Assembly (NCBI GenBank): GCA_936450465.1
Contig: OW388296.1
Coordinates: forward strand, 18,828,526 to 18,892,525
Source: Gibbula magus
Lineage: Eukaryota; Mollusca; Gastropoda; Trochida; Trochidae
Reading direction: 5' to 3'
Length of the DNA stretch: 64,000 bases
Part shown: piece by piece, positions 48,975 to 60,486 of the stretch
Layout: each line of letters begins with the position of its first letter
Numbering within the stretch: position 1 is the first letter of the stretch
The notes under the pieces: generated by a model
The model's database searches: none
The model's input: only the letters and a program-made list of their open reading frames with translations
What the model was told of the DNA's origin: nothing
Made by a program: the position numbers and the translations under genes

Positions 48975-51020
48975 GATCTGTCTACTGGAGGTTGTACCTA
49001 CCTGTGTCTGGGACACACAGAGATAACAGGACAACATAGAAAAATAGAGCCACTGGCTCAGTAGCTCATCAGGCTTTATATACATTAACTAATTAAAAAT
49101 GGCAACTTCTAGGTGAGAGGTAATAGAAAAAGGAAGCACTATACATAGAGAAGATACAAAAGGTCTTAAGGTCCTTACCCCTCTGACCTATCTTTGAGGC
49201 CAGAGATAAAATCCCCTACAAATAAGAACACACTTGAAGATTTAATTCATCACTGTTGTTTCCCTTATTTTACCTCCCTTTGAAGAACACATGAAATATC
49301 AAGATGAAATAGCGTTTCAGGTCATGATCCCTGTTAGCTTTATTTAGAGTCGCGGGGTCACGAAATCTACAAGTTTGAATCTCCGTTTGCCAAGGAGTCT
49401 GTACACACAATTTCAGCTCCCTAGACCAAGTGGTTCTGGAGAAGAAGATAAAAAAAGCGAAAAGTTTACAGACGGATAGATGGATGGACAGACGGACGGA
49501 CAGACTGACGCCGGACACCATAAGCACATCGGGCCTTCCATGCCAGATGAGCTAAAATCTCCATTCAAACACATTGGAAGTTCAAGTATGGAAAGAAAAG
49601 GCAGTTTAATATGCTTGTTCATGTTTAGCTTATCAGTAGATGAACATGAGATCGTTAGATAATGGATTTGTTACAGAAAAAAACTGTATCACTGGACAGT
49701 GGATAGTACCAAATTTAGTTTATGATAATCAAAACGTAGTCATCTTGTCATATATAAAACATGACCTTGACATGGATATTGTGTGATAGTGGAAATTCAT
49801 GTTGTGTGTGTTAAAAAGCAAATGGCTTTTGGTACATGTAGATGTGACATTTTGTTTTACAGTTTTCTAATTGCTTTTGTGTCGTAGGTTTTAAGTAATT
49901 AAAACACTGAACTGTATTACGTTATAAAATAAGTCGACTTCAATCCAGAAGCACTGGTTGGGACATTGTCTTTAGATGAAGGACTACAGTCCTCAAATCC
50001 CGTTTTCAGTGTACGTTAACATTGACTTTCAATGCACTTCTGCTCATAGATGAAATCTTATCTGAATAGGTGACTTGTTTTGTCATGAATGAACCTTTTA
50101 AAGCATTTTTGCTATTGATGCGATATTTGAAGATAGTTCATTTGTTACATATTGTTTGAGATATCCTTTTGATAAATATCTCAAAAAATGAATCTCCTCT
50201 AAATGCATTTACAACTTTTTTTAATTTCATTTCATTTTCATTGTTTATGTTAAATATACTGTATTTGTCAAACGAGAAATTAACATTCCACAGCATTACC
50301 TTCCTCAAGAAGTCAGATGTTTTACAGAATTCAGCATTCCGGCAACTTGTATTGGTCTTTAATTTTTTTATATAATAATTGTTTTAGTGCAAACAATAAC
50401 TTCAACATGGGTAATCAAATAGAAAGTGACTGCATTATCTAAGACCAACTTGGTTGTTGCCGAGTGCAGATTTTGTATAATAATAAAACACGTATCTGAA
50501 GCAGACACAATTATGCATGTGTATTAAGGCATATTAATATTTTAGTAGCCAATAAATGTTATGATTTCACTGCATAGACTTTTATAATTTAAGGCACTAC
50601 ATTAAGTAATGTATGTCTTATATACATATTTACAACTCATTCTAGTGTGTTAATGGTGAGTAACCTTTAAGGGTTTAATAATATTAGGTTCCAGTTCATG
50701 TAGAATGCATGTCCACATGGCTACCGATCACTTCGGTCATATAAAAGCTTGAATTAACATATTCCTTATACTTAAAAGTGATAATCTTCCACACTAAGTA
50801 AACACATTTTCTTCTCTGCAGAGAGATAATGAATTTCAGGTTGTAAACAGTCTGGACAACAAACCCCATGTGTTGTATCAATATTCGTGATACCACTTGG
50901 CAACCTTGTCTATATTAATCACTTAGGTAATTTGACTGATAAATCAGCAGTGGCAAAAGCTTCCAAGGAACCAATGAGACATACATAACCACATCAACCT
51001 ATATTGATATTTTATATAAA

Positions 51021-51911
51021 AACAAGATGTGTTTGTTAAACACGGATGCCACCGGATATACCAAAGTTATGGACAAGGTTAAAGTTTTCTGAATATTGTC
51101 CACTGCGGCAAGGTCAAGGTCACAAGGTCAAATATGATGACCTCATCTGAAGGTCTCATCACAAGGTATGCATATGCCAAGTATGAAAGCTTTAGCTCTG
51201 AGCAATCTAAAGTTATGGCCAAGGTTAAAGTTTACTGAAGATGTCCACTGCGACACGGTCAAGGTCACAAGGTCAAATATGATGACCTCATCTGAAGGAC
51301 TCATCATTAGGTATGCACATGCCAAGTATGAAAGCCGTAGCTCTGAGCAATCCAAAGTTATGGCCAAGGTTAACGTTTTCTAAATATTGTCCACTTCGGC
51401 AAGGTCAAGGTCACAAGGTCAAATATGATGACCTCATCTGAAAGGTCTTATCACAAGGTATGCACATGCCAGGTATGAAAGCTGTAGCTCTGAGCAATCT
51501 AAAGTTATGGCCAAGGTTAAAGTTTTCTGAAAATGTTCATTGCGGCAAGGTCAAGGTCACAAGGTCAAATATGGTGACATCATCTGAAAGGTCTCATCAC
51601 AAGGTATACACATGCCAAGTATGAACGCCCTAGCTCTGAGCAATCCAAAGTTATGGCCAAGGTTAAAGTTTTCTGAAAATGTAAATTGCGGCAAGGTCAA
51701 GGTCACAAGGTCAAATATGATGATCTCATCTGAAAGGTCTCATCACAAGGTATGCACATGCCAAGTATGAAAGTCCTAGCTCTGAGCAATCCAAAGTTAT
51801 GGCCAAGGTTAAAGTTTTTGTGGACAAACACACAGACGGACAGACGGACAGACAGACGGACAGGTGAAAACAATTTACCCCCGGAATCTCCGATTCGGGG
51901 GCATGAAAACA
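51021..51911 (+). mobile_element. repeat-bearing element with 5' and 3' hairpins (B2 only)
   Basis: Begins ACAAGATGTGTTTGTTAAAC with the hairpin TGTTT/AAACA. It contains about five units of 146 bases (GGTATGCACATGCCAAGTAT at 51165, 51310, 51457, 51603, 51749), then a GACGGACAGACAG tract, and ends with the hairpin CCCCCGGAATCTCCGATTCG then GGGGCATGAAAA. B1 has the empty site (TATATAAAAAAAATTTTGAT). Each unit has TCAAGGTCACAAGGTCA. The 5' start, central array and 3' GC hairpin match a widespread bivalve repeat type, possibly Helitron/Helentron-related. Non-autonomous. Confidence 0.75.
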
Positions 51912-52121
51912 ACTTTGATGTGATGATTTTCAATGTGTGTTTTTCGTCAAATTTGGATTTGCTAAATTATCGTCAACATGATGCTCTTAAAAATCCGTTT
52001 TGCCAATGTTCGAGATTGTGTATCATTGCATTTATGTTTAAGTGACCATCACACATTTCATAACAATAATATGAAATCACACTCAATACGGACCATTCAT
52101 TATTAATATATCGAAGCTTTA

Positions 52122-52473
52122 AAGGGGCAGTAGCACTTTTTTTGCAAAATGTATTTTTTCAAATTTCCCTTTTATAATGATAGTTTATGTCATTTAAATT
52201 AACTTTAGAGGGTAAAACATCTTATTACACAAACCAATTATCTGTAGTGGTAAAAACTTTGTTTCGTATAAAGCAAAAATTGCATGGCGGCCATTTTATT
52301 GTGAACATTATTATTTCGAATAACAAAAACGATTCCCATGGCTTTACAGAACCATGTACGCTCATTTTTAACTTGATTTACCGTAGAGAGAAGGGTGTTT
52401 TACTATTGATGACATTTTTTTTCAAATACATTTCATCGACTTATTTCCGCGAAAAAACGTGCTACTGCCCCTT
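52122..52473. mobile_element. 352-base MITE with TA target duplication (B2 only)
   Basis: Inverted ends AAGGGGCAGTAGCAC and GTGCTACTGCCCCTT are perfect for 15 bases, and the inner ends are T- and A-rich. TA flanks it on both sides, and B1 has the empty site (AAGCTTTATCAGC). TA duplication is typical of Tc1/mariner-derived MITEs. The 101-codon frame across it is incidental. Confidence 0.85.
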
Positions 52474-52498
52474 TAACAGCAGCAGGGCGTGAACTATA

Positions 52499-52884
52499 TA
52501 TAGAATACTAAACGATGTCCCGTTTGATAACATGTTTATGAAACGAGTGGATGGTTTGGTATTTTAACGAGCGAAAGCGAGTTAAATACAGATGCCATTC
52601 ACGAGTTTTGTAAACATGTTATCAGACGGGACCGAGTATATTATTTTATTTATTACTCAATGATGTAAATTGCCCTGAATTGCAAGAAAATCGTTTTAGT
52701 GACACTTACTTGCAAATAGGTCACCCGCCTTTGCAGTCGCGCGGTTAACATTGTGACGTCAACAACAAACGACTGTGACGTCACACCCCGATTATGACGT
52801 TACGGCAGCACACGGTGGTATCACACATGTGTGTAACCAACTTATTGTTATCTAATGAGTGATCTCACCACGGTTGAGTTAATA
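52499..52884. mobile_element. foldback insertion with two CRE sites (B2 only)
   Basis: Between CGTG(A/G)ACTA and ATTGTGATC, where B1 is contiguous, B2 holds about 386 bases. GTCCCGTTTGATAACATGTT (52516) is nearly the reverse complement of AACATGTTATCAGACGGGAC (52613-52632). The rest has TGACGTCA at 52754 and 52776. Style and CRE content are like the element at 19041, which suggests related families. Confidence 0.65.
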
Positions 52885-53158
52885 AATTGTGATCAAATAA
52901 GGTTCAATGGAAGATGCAATATTTGAAGTTATCCTTACTCAAAACATGGAATGGCATTTATTGCCTGTTTGCAAACTTTCTACAAAGGTCAAGCACAAGG
53001 TCAGTTCAAGAGTTCTCTATGTTATCACATAGCCTAACATAGAATAAACTGTTAACTACTGTGTTTTAACATTCATAAATTGTCGTTCTCATTTTATTGC
53101 TTGAGTTGTTACTTGATGACCCTTGATACTATTTTATTAATTATTCATAATCTGATTA

Positions 53159-53470
53159 TTGAATGGAGTTGACGTTATAAACATAAGCAACATTCTTAAA
53201 AGGCTACTCATTATACACACTTCATTTGGTCAGGTCATTCTTGAATTCAAAGTCTTCCTTTCTCAGACAAAAGGTAATCATTTACTCATACTTCATATGC
53301 TTAATTACCCCCGCCGTCTCAGCTGCATATTGAGACTAGCAGTCATTTCGCATCAAATACTGTATCCTTACAAACAGAGCTGTAAAGTATTTAACAAAGT
53401 GATACACGCTTCCCTTGGCGACCATACATGTCCGATGTCATTACTTAAAGAATGTAGTCACCTTAGCTAA
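53159..53470 (+). CDS. paralogous ORF family 2, longest copy (B2)
   Basis: A 103-codon frame from ATG 53159: MNGVDVINISNILKRLLIIH, LEFKVFLSQTKGNHLLILHM, then LNYPRRLSC and ending VIHASLGDHTCPMSLLKECS then HLS. It is the only copy in which the whole stretch shared by A, B and Y is in one frame; B1 has a 1-base deletion. Shared positions with the A copy include LEFK, QTK.N, NY.R, SC and SLGDHTC. No family recognised. The N-terminal 20 residues lack counterparts elsewhere. Could be a short real gene, a last exon, or a conserved non-coding relic. Confidence 0.3.
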   Translation: MNGVDVINISNILKRLLIIHTSFGQVILEFKVFLSQTKGNHLLILHMLNYPRRLSCILRLAVISHQILYPYKQSCKVFNKVIHASLGDHTCPMSLLKECSHLS

Positions 53471-55101
53471 CTTCTCTATTGATTAAGTGCCGCCCACTAT
53501 TAAATCTGTGATAGATTCGTCAAATAAGTACCCTGTCTAACCAGGGGAATAGTTGTGTTGAAAATGGAAAAAAAAGAAAAAGTGGTGGTGGGAGGAGGGA
53601 GGAGGGGGTAGTTTGAGACATATAGTAATTGTAAAGAATTTTACATGTTGGTATCCTGATATCCTTTATTTTAGCATAGTTTTCAGAGCCAATGGTTTGC
53701 TGAATTCTGAATGTTAAGGTATCCTTCATCGTTATTTCCAATGTACAAACAAAGAAAACCGTGGATGTTTTGCAAACTCTAATGTATTTGTAGTCCCTCT
53801 ATCCATCATAGTTTCCTGAAAAACGAAAGTGTCATCACATGTCAGTTTGTATATCGCCGATTATGGCTAACAAATTCGTAATGGTATATATGAAATCAAA
53901 CAACAACAGGATGAGAGAAGGGCAAACCAAAATATAACCTTGTATAAACGGTGGATATTCACGCAAAGAACAACTCTCTGTTGGCTTATCAATATTAATA
54001 TGAGTCTATGGCATTGCATGGTGTCCATATTGCGTTCTTCCGTCTGTAAAGGTTTTTTTTTTTCGATTCGTTAGCTAACGGGGATTCGTAATTGTAGATG
54101 GGTTGTCAGCTTCAATAAGGGTCACCAGGGCAACGCACTAACACATATAGTTTAGTTGAAACATAAGATTTTCTTTTCAAAGACAAGCTAGTGTGTGCAG
54201 TATAAAATATAGAAAATGCAATCGTCATATATTCATTCTCAGCAACTTCTCCTTCCATTGATATCAAACGTGATGAACGGTTGGTCCGTATAAGTTACAT
54301 GACAAAACCACTTCAATCAATCAAATATTGTTTTGCTTGGCATTCTGTTGTTCAGAAGTTTCTCATTATTTTACTAGATTATACTTTGATGGGAGTGTAA
54401 GGAACTTTTCTTATGTTGATCAAACGTCCTGATCAACCGATGTCATACTAACTTAAGATACATGAGACAAGTTGGAGAGCTACCAGTGTTTCCTGTGAGG
54501 CAGTGTGAAGTTGGGTACTTATTCTTTATTGGACATTGGACATTGGACATTCGGCTTTTCCAGTTACTTATTCAAAACAATGATCTGAAAAAGCACTATG
54601 GAACAATCTATCACAATCTAAGTATACTCATTTTAAAGAAAATTCAATTTCCTATCTAACCTATCTACCTTAACTAGTAATAGTTAATCCAGAATGAGAC
54701 AGACACGTTGCATAGCATGGAAAAAAGAGATAAACTTATGAGGATAGAGTCATAGAAGTTCAGTTTCAATATCCTATGGGACTAATATCAGCAATAAAAT
54801 ACATTTTGTATGCGAATATTGTAGATTTCATACGAGGGTACATATTGGGTTTTTTTTACGAAAGTTTACGAATACATTTTATCTATTAGTGCATTGAAAG
54901 CTGCATTTTTAAAAAGGTTTTTAAAAAATAATGGATTTTACTGACAAATCAGTGATGTACATGGATTTGATAAAATTGTAGATTCGTTTGGACAAACTAA
55001 TGTAAAAGAACTCTCGTCATTAGTTTTTTTCAACCTCGATTTGGAATTTCACTTCTGTGAAATAAAAGGCACAAACTGTTGATTTCGTATTGCCCTTGTA
55101 G

Positions 55102-55219
55102 CTTGTTGTCAGATTGGAAATCAAGGTGTTTCAATTACATGAACGGAAATACATTTGACCTCCAGCCAAACTTCCGCTGTGTTATGGCAATCAATAATCC
55201 TCTTGTATGGATGGTTTGA
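55102..55219 (+). pseudogene. exon family 1, A3 copy, shortened
   Basis: Acceptor CCCTTGTAG and phase kept; frame LLSDWKSRCFNYMNGNTFDL continues but ends early at TGA 55217-55219 (MV-stop where A1 has MVS). The last ten residues are lost. Confidence 0.35.
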
Positions 55220-57777
55220 GATTGTCACAGCAATGTCTTGTTCCTCTGACTTCTTAACCCTTACATGTCAAGTAATATCTCCAAAGAAACATTTAAAGTA
55301 ACTTGGAAATTGATCACATTAAAGCTATAAGCAATTTAGCTCTTAGATTTCTGTTAAAATAGGCGTGAAATAAACACTCGGAAATTAATTAACCTTATTC
55401 AAAGTTTTTAACTACTAAACCTAGTACATGTATGTCAATAATGAAGATAAAACATGTATGTCATACAATGAAATGAAAATGATAGGCGAATACGATCAAA
55501 CACTGATCTAGTTCCCTTGATGCGTGTAGTTTCTCTTCAACTTGCTTTCTTAGACTGCAAAGTTCTCCATTAATAATTAAAGAATAGGGTTGTTTGTTAC
55601 TCTACAGTGGAGTCGAGTTGATCCTTCTCGTAGATATTTAAGAAATATAAGTTAAATGATAACAACAATTATTATTTCCAAATTGATTTGTTCATTTAAA
55701 TGAGCTCATCATATTATAATTGTATGTTGCCATATTTAAAAAAAAAACGTCACTCAGTATCCATGACTAATCGATAATTCTCTTAAAACAACTGTATAAA
55801 CAATTTTGTATCTCCCAATTTGTTTACTATTTTCAAAATATGAACTTACTGTACATCCAAGTATGTGCCTAAAATACTTTAATTTTAAGTTCATGCATGA
55901 ACAGTCCGTTCCTTATTTCATTGAATAACGGCATTAAGCTACGGCAGGGTATCTGCTGTGAACGTCAAACAAACATAAAACTTAATTAACTTGCGTAAAC
56001 TAAACGGATTTTAAAGTTTATGAGTTTTGCGCCCCATCTGTCCTCAAGTAATAATTAATAGGTATGATTGCAATGAATAGAGTGCTCACTGGAGAGGAAT
56101 GTATTTTTAAAACCCTGTAGTGTAAAGGTCCATTTTATTTTTAAGGTAACATCCATGTTGATTGCATTGAATAATCAAGATACTTATTTTACTGTAATGT
56201 ATGGTAGTTACAATGATTCCTTTAATCAGTTACATTCAATCAATGGTGAATGATGCTTTTCTACTTAATGCACACCCTGTCTGTGTTAATTGAAGATAAG
56301 AAGATAAAAGGTTCCAATGAAAATGTTTAAAACAATTACATTCAAAATGACAAATTTGGAGATTATATTTCCGCCTCAGATAAATAGTCAGTCATTATAA
56401 TAACTCACGTTAATCATCTTTGGTTTTAAGAAATGGAAACATCAACTGTATATACTTAATATGTTCTAATGCTCCTTGCAGAAATAACAGAAAGTTTACT
56501 TCATGAACTAAGAAATACAAAATATAGAAATCGACCATTCTAATACTATAATCTAACTCAAATTAGAATATTCACTGAACTGGTTGAAACCTAAAAGGAA
56601 AAACAAACTTTTGTTGTATTTCAAATTGGTTAAGGTTTCCAGATAAGCCTTATCGTTTGATATGTCAATCATTCTCTATAAATCAATCTTGAAAAATAAT
56701 GACATGACAAATTTTTGAAATTGTATCCGTTCCCCTACAGTGTAATTTCTTAGAGACGTGACAAGGAACCGTTTTATGCCCTTTCATATAACTCGTTTCA
56801 CTTCTTTCTTATAGTCATTAATTGAAAACGGAATGAGATATTGATCTTTTTAAAGAGAGTCTTCCAGAATGTAATCAAAATCATTTTTATGAAGTTCTTT
56901 TGGGAATTAGAAACGTTTGAACGTTTCCGAATATACAAAAATATCACCGATTTAGAAAAAAAATGTATTAACACTTTAAATTGATGAAATTGCAAATACG
57001 TTTAGCCGTCAATGCATTAAATTGCATGTGGTCATCAGTATTTGAGTTTTAAAACGAAATCGGACGTTAGAATAATATGCAAAATGCATCTTTGTATTGA
57101 GAAATGAATCATGTTTTCTCGCGAAAAAGGACGGGAGACATATTGTTTATAGTTGAGCTTTATTTGGGTTGGTGTTGACGGCATCGTTTTCCGGAGCTTA
57201 TCTCTTAAAACTGCTTGATGAACCTTCACCAAATTTGGAATATTCTCTCTCTTTTTTAAAATTTGTATTTGCTTTTGTCTTTGTCTTTTTGATGGGGACG
57301 AAGCATAACTCTAAATTTATTTGACTTTTCTTTTCCTGTTTCCACGATAACAATTTGGACTTTATCTTTGCGGAGGGTAGAGTTTGTTACCGGTGCAGAA
57401 CTCTTGAACTACTAGACCAAATTTGGTGTACTGCCTCCCCATGGCAATAAGATGTGGCTTATGGGGAATTGAACTTTATTTGCAACTGAAGTATATTCGG
57501 TCTTGGAGGGTCTCAATTCCAGAAATAAATTAATGATTTGAGATTCCCAAGTTGAGTTGGGGGAACTGGGAACATCTGTTTTTACGAGTAAAACACCTTC
57601 TAGTTACAGTTAGAGCACAGTCAAATGCTTTCGTCCAATCATATGATTGTATTGTGGTCACGTGGAGTACATTTATATCCCGATAGATGTACGGTTGTCT
57701 GGTTGCAATCGGGTATCATGCTCATAAAACTGGTTCACAGACTTCCATAAAAACAACAAACAATGTCAACTGATTGT

Positions 57778-57783
57778 TTTATT
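57778..57783 (-). terminator. poly(A) signal AATAAA of the mini-gene
   Basis: Minus-strand CATAAATAAAACAATC: the AATAAA hexamer overlaps the TAA stop. Also present in A1 (6042-6047). Confidence 0.4.
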
Positions 57784-58543
57784 TATGTGGATAATACACA
57801 ATTAAACACTTATTACATTGACAAATGATCTGCTGTGTTCCCTTTCCGAAAGGAAAAAGTCGCTTCCCTCGACGGTGGTCTTCTATGTTAAGAGTTTTTT
57901 TTATTCCTAAAAGAAGAATAAAATCATGTAACTAAAGCAAGTAATGTGAGGTCAATTGGGAATTTTCAAGTGCATTTCATTTATATCATGAGTAAGTGAA
58001 ACAACGACAAGCATCAAACCATGTTACCAATGTTTTATATATCTTCAACCACAATGTTAAAAAAAATATTCAGACGTTATATAAAACGACATTAAAAATT
58101 AGAAGAAAGTGATATAAAAGTACCTTCTTGGGGTGTTTGAGGATGGAGGCTGCATTGTCGTCTCAATGAAACCCCTGTATAGTCACACAGCGTCCGAGCG
58201 ATGTCCAGTAGGACATAACATTCTTTCCCATAAACAGCTCGAGTATAATTTCGTTGCTGCAGTAACCTGAAATAATTCATATGCCAGATAGACAGGATGC
58301 ACAATAAGATATGCAACAATAGATATTACAGCTTATTGATAAATATTGATAAATACAGCTCAACAAACAAACAAAAATATTTGAAATACAAAAGACAATA
58401 ACTTTTATTAAATAAACCAATTTAATGTAATTGACTTTGAATTAAAAAAATATACACTTTTAAAAGTAAGGAGTAAAAAAGTAAAGTTACCTTTCCTGAA
58501 TGAATAGTGTACTTGTCCTTGTACTTGTCCATGATGAAGCCAT
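57779..58543 (-). CDS. three-exon mini-gene, 107 residues, unknown function (A3)
   Basis: Exons 58491-58543, 58124-58266 and 57779-57906, with introns of 224 and 217 bases. Donors are AAAG|GTAACT and GAAG|GTACTT; acceptors are ATTATTTCAG and TTATTCTTCTTTTAG. Phases fit (2, then 1), giving MASSWTSTRTSTLFIQER, LLQQRNYTRAVYGKECYVLL, DIARTLCDYTGVSLRRQCSL, HPQTPQEGIKKTLNIEDHRR, GKRLFPFGKGTQQIICQCNK, CLIVYYPHK. The end is basic and holds a C-x-C-x2-C cluster; there is no signal peptide or membrane segment. AATAAA overlaps the stop codon and a TATA box lies about 145 bases before the ATG. Two short upstream ATG frames precede it. It sits wholly inside element E, so it may be an element gene or a captured host fragment. 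I recognise no family. Confidence 0.42.
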
Positions 58544-58686
58544 TGTGTGAACTGATTCATTCTAAAAACCACCCAGTTTGTATAGGCAATGAAATGTATT
58601 ACTGCTCAATGTTTCTGAAAACGTGCTTAAATAATTCATGTTCGTGATTCAAGCACGACTCTTATGCTGTAGCACGACTCGTACGC

Positions 58687-58698
58687 TTTATATAAAAT
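58687..58698 (-). promoter_or_regulatory. TATA box of the mini-gene
   Basis: Minus-strand ATTTTATATAAAGC, about 145 bases before the ATG, would place the transcript start near 58660. Between them, CGTGATTCAAGCACGA and GTCGTGCT repeats occur upstream of the leader. The TATA sequence is identical in A1. Confidence 0.4.
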
Positions 58699-59565
58699 GT
58701 ACGCCTCAATTTAAGAAAGTCAGTGCTCACAGTGCTAATGATGACGTCAATGTCCCTAACATTTGCATATGAAAATGAGAAATGTCAATGTTTTTCATGT
58801 TGTGTTCGAGAGAATGTTTCCCTAATTTGTTGACAATTCATTTGAAATATATTCATTTTAAGACATTTTCTTGACGACTCAAGCATTTGATTGTGCTCTA
58901 AGATAGATAGAGAACTCGCAGCAGTACATTATCGGGATGCAAATGTACGGGTTTGAGAGTTTTAGGCTCGGCTGGTGCCTCGCCCAACCCTCTCAAATCC
59001 GTACATTTATATCCCGATACTGTACTGCTACTCGTCCTCTTCTTGTTATTGGTTCATCTTGTGAACATGTCTTTGCAATTTGATGTAATAATCATGCATA
59101 TTTTGTGTTTTTTACTATAGTACAAAAAAGAGCACAATATTAACATTTATCGATAAGATGTCATAAACTTTCTGCAACATTGCTGAGGTCAGAGATAAAA
59201 ATATATATAAATCCCTACAAGGGAATACTAGGTTCTAATATAGAGCACTGCTCGTGTAGAAGTTTCAAACCTACTTGTTGAAATGTCATTGAAATATAAT
59301 CTAAAACCCTGATCATAAGATAAAGAAAAATAATAACCATGGATAAATACCATAAATAAAAACAAATAAAGGATCGATTATTAATAGTTTGTCAAATAAT
59401 AAGGAATAATTTGATTCTTGCCCAATTATCTTAAATATTTTAAACCAGTGGATTTTCAAGGCGGATCTTACATATTCATAATCGGATCATAACTCGAAGT
59501 TTTTAGTCTGGGTACCATTTGACCAATTCCAGCGAAACAAATGTGGTTCTCCATGCAATAATAAC

Positions 59566-59698
59566 AGGATATCTAACGAGCTTCCCCTTTCATATCAAGT
59601 TTATGTCCCGAGTGAATGAACCTTGGCGAGAGACAAACCAAAATTATTTCACGAGGGACATAAACTTGATATGAAAGGGGAAGCTCGTTAGATATCCT
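59566..59698. repeat. perfect-arm hairpin element (A3)
   Basis: AGGATATCTAACGAGCTTCC through ATCAAGTTTATGTCCC is matched exactly by its reverse complement at 59655-59698 (44 bases). Counterpart of 7889-8020. Confidence 0.75.
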
Positions 59699-59985
59699 AT
59701 TTATTACCAACACGCATTTTATACGATGAATTGTGTTTTAAAATATATTTCAGTTGTCCCTATAAAGGAACGGAACAACGGAGTAATATCAATTAACCAT
59801 GTCACAGCATCTATAAGCTCATAATATTGCGACGTTAAATATTCATGCTTTTAAAATCAAATCATTCTATAATGCGTGATGTTCGGTATGGCAAAACCAG
59901 TTGCACTAGTGATGCTGAAGGAAGCGTACGTAATATAACATCTCTCTGCTAGAAGACAGGAGATGAAAGTTGTCCGTCCTTTGAA

Positions 59986-60309
59986 TGACGTCATGTCATG
60001 GTGGCCGCCATTCGCATGTTTCTCGTCGTCGGAATGTGTAAACAGGCTAAAACAACCTTATTAAATGGAAGTTTTAGATGAACATCGCCGTTGAAATAGC
60101 TTTCCTTTCGGGTATTTTTGCCTTGTGAATATAAATTCACTGTGCACCGTTACGAACACGTTATTTTCACCGAGATACTGAGCGTTTGGTGCAATGTCAT
60201 TACCAACGGTAAGACAGAGAAAAAACTCTTCATTCTAAACGTTGTGCTTGTTAGCTCTGCTTTAGTCGGTGTATTTGTTAATTATTCATTAAATCAACCA
60301 TTGTGGTGA
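59986..60309 (+). pseudogene. CRE/YY1 site and exon candidates, A3 copy
   Basis: TGACGTCA (59986-59993) and GCCGCCATT are kept. The donor of the first frame is GGAAGT instead of GTAAGT, the second ATG is CTG, and the second donor is GTGACT. Seven residues differ from A1 in the second frame (for example VICNG to VITNG, KKLYIL to KKLFIL). It appears decayed relative to A1. Confidence 0.25.
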
Positions 60310-60470
60310 CTACGAGTTCCTGAATCAACTGAACAATGAGATAAATATCAATTATAAGTGTTGTCGTAAAATTATACTTGTAATTTCATGAATGAATTTA
60401 CGTTCGTTTTATGAATGAATAAAGTAATCCAGACAGTGTCAAAGTTCATCGTTAGCCAATCAAATTACTT

Positions 60471-60486
60471 ATATATATATATATGT
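60471..60486. repeat. AT microsatellite (A3 only)
   Basis: A run of TA dinucleotides (TTATATATATATATATG) not present in A1 at the same point. Confidence 0.8.

Larger units (their letters stand above)
42181..54653 (+). repeat. segmental repeat B, copy 2
   Basis: Direct copy of 17980-27955, joined directly to A2 without X. It has four private insertions (42826-43907, 51021-51911, 52122-52473, 52499-52884), a 92-base tandem duplication at 47689 and a 60-base one near 46250-46340. At its right end it joins A3 in the middle of A (equivalent of 33691), so Y and the first 1.46 kb of A are missing there. Other long stretches (44250-46400, 49700-51000) repeat B1 and hold no gene I can support. Confidence 0.92.
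57610..59040. mobile_element. element E (A3), carrying the intact mini-gene
   Basis: Left end TTAGAGCACAGTCAAATGCT (57610-57629); inverted partner AGCATTTGATTGTGCTCTAA at 58882-58901 with one mismatch; then the terminal foldback (GGTTTGAGAG, TCTCAAATCC). The extreme right end is lost after CGTCCTCT, where A3 has a deletion of about 0.1 kb relative to A1. Confidence 0.6.

Noticed and set aside
52187..52492. 101-codon frame in B2
   Set aside because: It lies almost wholly inside the TA-flanked MITE, including its right inverted end.
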